8,811 bases of DNA from Ruminococcus sp. UBA946 (lineage in GTDB: Bacteria > Bacillota > Clostridia > Oscillospirales > Ruminococcaceae): NCBI GenBank assembly GCA_002293295.1, contig DBCY01000101.1:1-8811 (forward strand). The letters are read 5' to 3'. The translations under genes and the position numbers were made by a program. Below are positions 5,689 through 8,811 of the stretch, in pieces. Below the pieces are notes generated by a model. The model searched no databases. It saw nothing but the letters and a program-made list of their open reading frames with translations, and had not been told where the DNA came from. Position 1 is the first letter of the stretch; every line of letters begins with the position of its first letter.

Positions 5689-8600
5689 TTAAATCTTCGT
5701 AATATCGACCATTTCCATATCCTCTATGCTTTTTCCCATAGAGAGTATATCGGCTACCGCGTTGGCGGTGTCTATTGACGTCAGGCAGCAGATTGAGCGC
5801 TCAACCGTCTTGCGGCGGATTTTAACGCTGTCGTATGCCGGAATCCGTCCCTTTTCAGAAGTGGAAATAACATAGTCGATTTTTCCGTCGTCGAGCAGGT
5901 TTAAAACGTTATACCCTTCTTCGGAAGCCTTTTTAACAACGTTTGCGGCTACCATGTTCCTGTTGAGATAAGAAGCCGTTCCACCTGTGGCGTAAATATC
6001 AAATCCCAGGCGTTCAAATTTTGAAGCGACATAGACAATTTCAGATTTATCAGTATCCCTTACCGTTATAAGAACACCGGATTTTGATTTTCTGTTGAAT
6101 TTATACCCTGCCGAAACAAGACCCTTAAAGAGAGCGTCCTCAAATGATTTTGCTATGCCCAGCGTTTCACCGGTGGATTTCATTTCGGGACCCAAAGCGG
6201 TGTCTACGTCATGAAGTTTTTCAAAGCTGAAAACGGGGACTTTAACTGCAATATAATCGGATTCCCTATAAAGTCCGCTTTCATAGCCCTGTTCCTTCAG
6301 GCTGTGCCCTAGCATGACTTTAGTGGCGACGTCCACCATCGGAACGCCCGTTACCTTTGAAATATAAGGAACGGTCCTTGACGAACGCGGGTTTACCTCG
6401 ATAACATAAACCTCGTCGTTATATACCACATACTGAATATTTACAAGCCCTATTACCTTAAGCTCCATTGCAAGCCTTTTTGTATATTCAATGATAGTTT
6501 GCCTGATTCGTTTAGTCAGGGTAAGCGCGGGGTAAACCGAAATCGAATCCCCGGAATGAACTCCCGCCCGCTCGATATGCTCCATAATTCCGGGAATAAC
6601 ATAGTCGGTTCCATCGCAGATTGCGTCAACCTCAACCTCCTTGCCCATCATGTATTTATCTATAAGCACAGGGTTTTCAAGGGTCTGGCGGGTTATAATC
6701 TCCATGTATTCAATAATGTCCTCATCGGAATGAGCAATAATCATGTTCTGACCTCCCAGAACATAGGAAGGTCTCATCAGAACAGGATAGGACAGCTTTG
6801 CCGCGGCGGCTAGAGCTTCGGTTTCGTTCATAACGGTCATTCCTTCGGGACGGGGGATACCGCATTTTGTGAGAAGCTCGTCAAAACGTTCCCTGTCCTC
6901 GGCGGCGTCGATACTGTCAGGCGATGTTCCTAAAATATTCGCCCCAAGCTGTGCAAGGTGTCTTGTCAGCTTTATTGCCGTCTGTCCGCCGAACTGAACC
7001 ACAACGCCGTCCGGCTTTTCAGTATTCAGAATCGATTCGGCGTCTTCCTTCGTAAGAGGGTCAAAGTAAAGCCTGTCCCCCGTATCGAAATCGGTTGATA
7101 CCGTTTCGGGGTTATTGTTGCATATAACGGCTTCATAGCCGAGCTCCTTCAGCGTCCATACGCAGTGTACCGAGCAGTAGTCAAATTCTATGCCCTGTCC
7201 TATCCTGATGGGACCCGAACCGAACACAACAATCTTTTTCCTGCCTGTGCCGGTTTTTTCAAGAAACTGCGCGGCTTCATTCTCCTCGTCAAAGGTTGAG
7301 TAGAAATACGGCGTTCCGGCATTGAATTCCCCTGCGCACGTGTCAACCATTTTGTATACCGCGTATCTTTTCTCAGGACACTTCTGCCCGCTGATACGTT
7401 CAATCGTACTGTCAAGATAACCGTATTTCTTGGCGGTATTGTATTTTTCTTCGGTAAGCGTACCCTGCGATAACAGGTTTTCAAGGTCAGCAAGGTTTTT
7501 CAGTTTTGATAGAAACCACCGGTCAATCATTGTAATTTCATGGATTGTTTCAATATCAATCCCCCGCCTTATTGCCTCGGTAATAACAAAAATCCTTTCG
7601 TCGTCAACATTCCCTATCCGGGCTTTTATTTCAATATCTGAAAGGCAGGCAAGCTTTTTCAGGAAAATATTATCCGTTCCGAGTTCAATTGAACGGACTG
7701 CCTTCATCATAGCCTGTTCAAAGGAAGTGCCTATTGACATTACTTCACCCGTCGCCATCATCTGGGTTCCCAGCGTGCGTTTTGCGTAAACAAATTTATC
7801 AAAAGCCCATTTCGGGAATTTTATAACGCAGTAATCAACGGAAGGCTCGTTGCAGGCATAAGTAGTACCCGTTACAGCATTAATAATTTCGTCAAGGGTG
7901 TAGCCGATTGCGATTCTGGTTGCAACCTTAGCTATAGGATAACCAGTTGCCTTTGAGGCAAGAGCCGACGAACGCGAAACCCTGGGGTTCACTTCAATAA
8001 CCGCATATTCGAACGAATCGGGATGAAGCGCGAACTGGCAGTTGCATCCGCCCTCAACCCCCAGCTCCGAAACTATATTCAGTGCGGCGTTTCTGAGCAT
8101 CCCGTATTCTTTTGCCGTCAGCGTTACAGCAGGTGCGATTACGATAGAATCCCCCGTATGAACTCCGACAGGGTCAAGGTTCTCCATCGAACAAACGGTA
8201 ATTACATTCCCGATTCTGTCCCTGATAACCTCAAACTCTATTTCCTTCCAGCCGGAAATACATTTTTCAACAAGTATCTGGGTAATGGGTGACAAACGAA
8301 GACCGTTTTTAGCTATGTCGCGGAGTTCCTCCTCATTGTATGCGATTCCCCCGCCGGTTCCGCCCAGAGTGAATGCGGGACGGATAATTACAGGGTACTC
8401 TATAACCCGGGCGAATAAAACGGCGTCTTCGACGGTTACAACAACCTTTGAAGGGATACAGGGTTCCCCGATTTTTTCCATCGTATCCTTAAACGCCTGT
8501 CTGTCCTCCGCCTTATGTATGGTTTCCGGTTCGGCTCCGAGCAGCTTGACACTGTTTTCAGCCAGAAAACCGCATTCGTCAAGCTGCATAGAAAGTGTAA

Positions 8601-8811
8601 GACCGGTCTGTCCTCCCAGAGTTGACAAGACGCTGTCCGGTTTTTCCGATTTAATAATTTTCTTGACAACATCAAGGTTAAGGGGTTCGATATAAATTTT
8701 ATCAGCCATAACCTTGTCGGTCATAATTGTTGCCGGATTTGAATTTACCAGAACCACTTCAAGACCTTCCGCTTTTAAAGCGCGGCATGCCTGCGTTCCG
8801 GCATAGTCAAA
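5689..8811 (-). CDS. carB: carbamoyl phosphate synthase large subunit (5' end beyond window)
   Basis: This enzyme makes carbamoyl phosphate from bicarbonate, ammonia delivered by CarA and two ATP, feeding pyrimidine and arginine synthesis. The frame stays open to the right edge: its first visible codons read FDYAGTQACRALKAEGLE, which continues the standard CarB start, so the GTG at 8757 is internal and only about the first 20-30 codons are missing. 1040 residues are visible of a usual 1060-1075. In visible numbering, ATP-grasp half 1 has the FTLGGTGGG loop (about 145), ENLDPVGVHTGDS (about 209) and EVNPRVSRSSALASK (about 270). The second half begins at VVFGSGPIRIGQGIEFDY (about 527), with RPSYVLGGQN (about 677) and EVNPRSSRTVPYISK (about 802). 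The C-terminal MGS-like allosteric domain runs from about 911 to the end, with YATGGTASYL. Nothing appears disrupted. It ends 25 nt from the convergent PstS-like gene. Confidence 0.97.
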   Translation of the reverse strand, partial: FDYAGTQACRALKAEGLEVVLVNSNPATIMTDKVMADKIYIEPLNLDVVKKIIKSEKPDSVLSTLGGQTGLTLSMQLDECGFLAENSVKLLGAEPETIHKAEDRQAFKDTMEKIGEPCIPSKVVVTVEDAVLFARVIEYPVIIRPAFTLGGTGGGIAYNEEELRDIAKNGLRLSPITQILVEKCISGWKEIEFEVIRDRIGNVITVCSMENLDPVGVHTGDSIVIAPAVTLTAKEYGMLRNAALNIVSELGVEGGCNCQFALHPDSFEYAVIEVNPRVSRSSALASKATGYPIAKVATRIAIGYTLDEIINAVTGTTYACNEPSVDYCVIKFPKWAFDKFVYAKRTLGTQMMATGEVMSIGTSFEQAMMKAVRSIELGTDNIFLKKLACLSDIEIKARIGNVDDERIFVITEAIRRGIDIETIHEITMIDRWFLSKLKNLADLENLLSQGTLTEEKYNTAKKYGYLDSTIERISGQKCPEKRYAVYKMVDTCAGEFNAGTPYFYSTFDEENEAAQFLEKTGTGRKKIVVFGSGPIRIGQGIEFDYCSVHCVWTLKELGYEAVICNNNPETVSTDFDTGDRLYFDPLTKEDAESILNTEKPDGVVVQFGGQTAIKLTRHLAQLGANILGTSPDSIDAAEDRERFDELLTKCGIPRPEGMTVMNETEALAAAAKLSYPVLMRPSYVLGGQNMIIAHSDEDIIEYMEIITRQTLENPVLIDKYMMGKEVEVDAICDGTDYVIPGIMEHIERAGVHSGDSISVYPALTLTKRIRQTIIEYTKRLAMELKVIGLVNIQYVVYNDEVYVIEVNPRSSRTVPYISKVTGVPMVDVATKVMLGHSLKEQGYESGLYRESDYIAVKVPVFSFEKLHDVDTALGPEMKSTGETLGIAKSFEDALFKGLVSAGYKFNRKSKSGVLITVRDTDKSEIVYVASKFERLGFDIYATGGTASYLNRNMVAANVVKKASEEGYNVLNLLDDGKIDYVISTSEKGRIPAYDSVKIRRKTVERSICCLTSIDTANAVADILSMGKSIEDMEMVDITKI

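Noticed and set aside
5671..5698. Bidirectional terminator between the PstS-like gene and carB
   Set aside because: Only a 5-bp stem (GATTT/AAATC) with a 7-nt loop can be drawn, with no T-run on either side.
8285..8695. 136-codon plus-strand open frame inside carB
   Set aside because: Antisense shadow of the first ATP-grasp half of carB, serine-rich with no domain pattern.
8755..8757. GTG as the carB start codon
   Set aside because: The 18 codons before it up to the window edge are open and read FDYAGTQACRALKAEGLE, the normal continuation of CarB, so the true start lies beyond the window.

Overview
The window looks like part of a chromosome from an anaerobic Clostridia-type Bacillota, plausibly an Oscillospiraceae/Ruminococcaceae relative. 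The pointers are the two-subunit PyrK/PyrD (class 1B) dihydroorotate dehydrogenase, the TauE/SafE transporter encoded as two half-size genes, strong AGGAG-type ribosome binding sites, moderately low GC genes and very AT-rich spacers. This placement is inferred from gene types and composition only.

Layout. Positions 1-258 are an AT-rich spacer with a 50-nt imperfect hairpin near its left end. Two plus-strand genes (259-615 and 612-1007) encode the two halves of a TSUP/TauE-SafE membrane transporter, joined by an ATGA overlap next to a run of seven Gs. The second half runs 50 bp tail-to-tail into ruvX (minus, 958-1383). Next comes a class I SAM-dependent methyltransferase gene (minus, 1502-2239) that is AT-richer than its neighbours and is bracketed by two near-identical 67-bp inverted repeats (1402-1468 and 2259-2325). 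pyrD (minus, 2326-3255) and pyrK (minus, 3248-4024) follow, overlapping by 8 nt. Divergent from pyrK, a good sigma70-type promoter (4049-4077) leads into a 517-residue membrane-anchored PstS-like protein (plus, 4110-5663). Convergent with that gene is carB (minus, 5689-8811), which runs off the right edge and lacks only its first few dozen codons.

How it fits together. Reading the minus strand from the right, carB, pyrK and pyrD are the familiar pyrimidine series: carbamoyl phosphate synthase large subunit, then the electron-transfer and catalytic subunits of NAD-linked dihydroorotate dehydrogenase. Here the series is split by the oppositely oriented PstS-like gene between carB and pyrK, and followed by the repeat-bracketed methyltransferase gene between pyrD and ruvX. 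Both interlopers look like later insertions into a pyr/ruvX neighbourhood. No complete new multi-gene system is evident. The points most worth a second look are the repeat-bracketed methyltransferase, the possible -1 slippage site that would fuse the two transporter halves, and the unusual membrane-embedded PstS-like protein without its ABC transporter.
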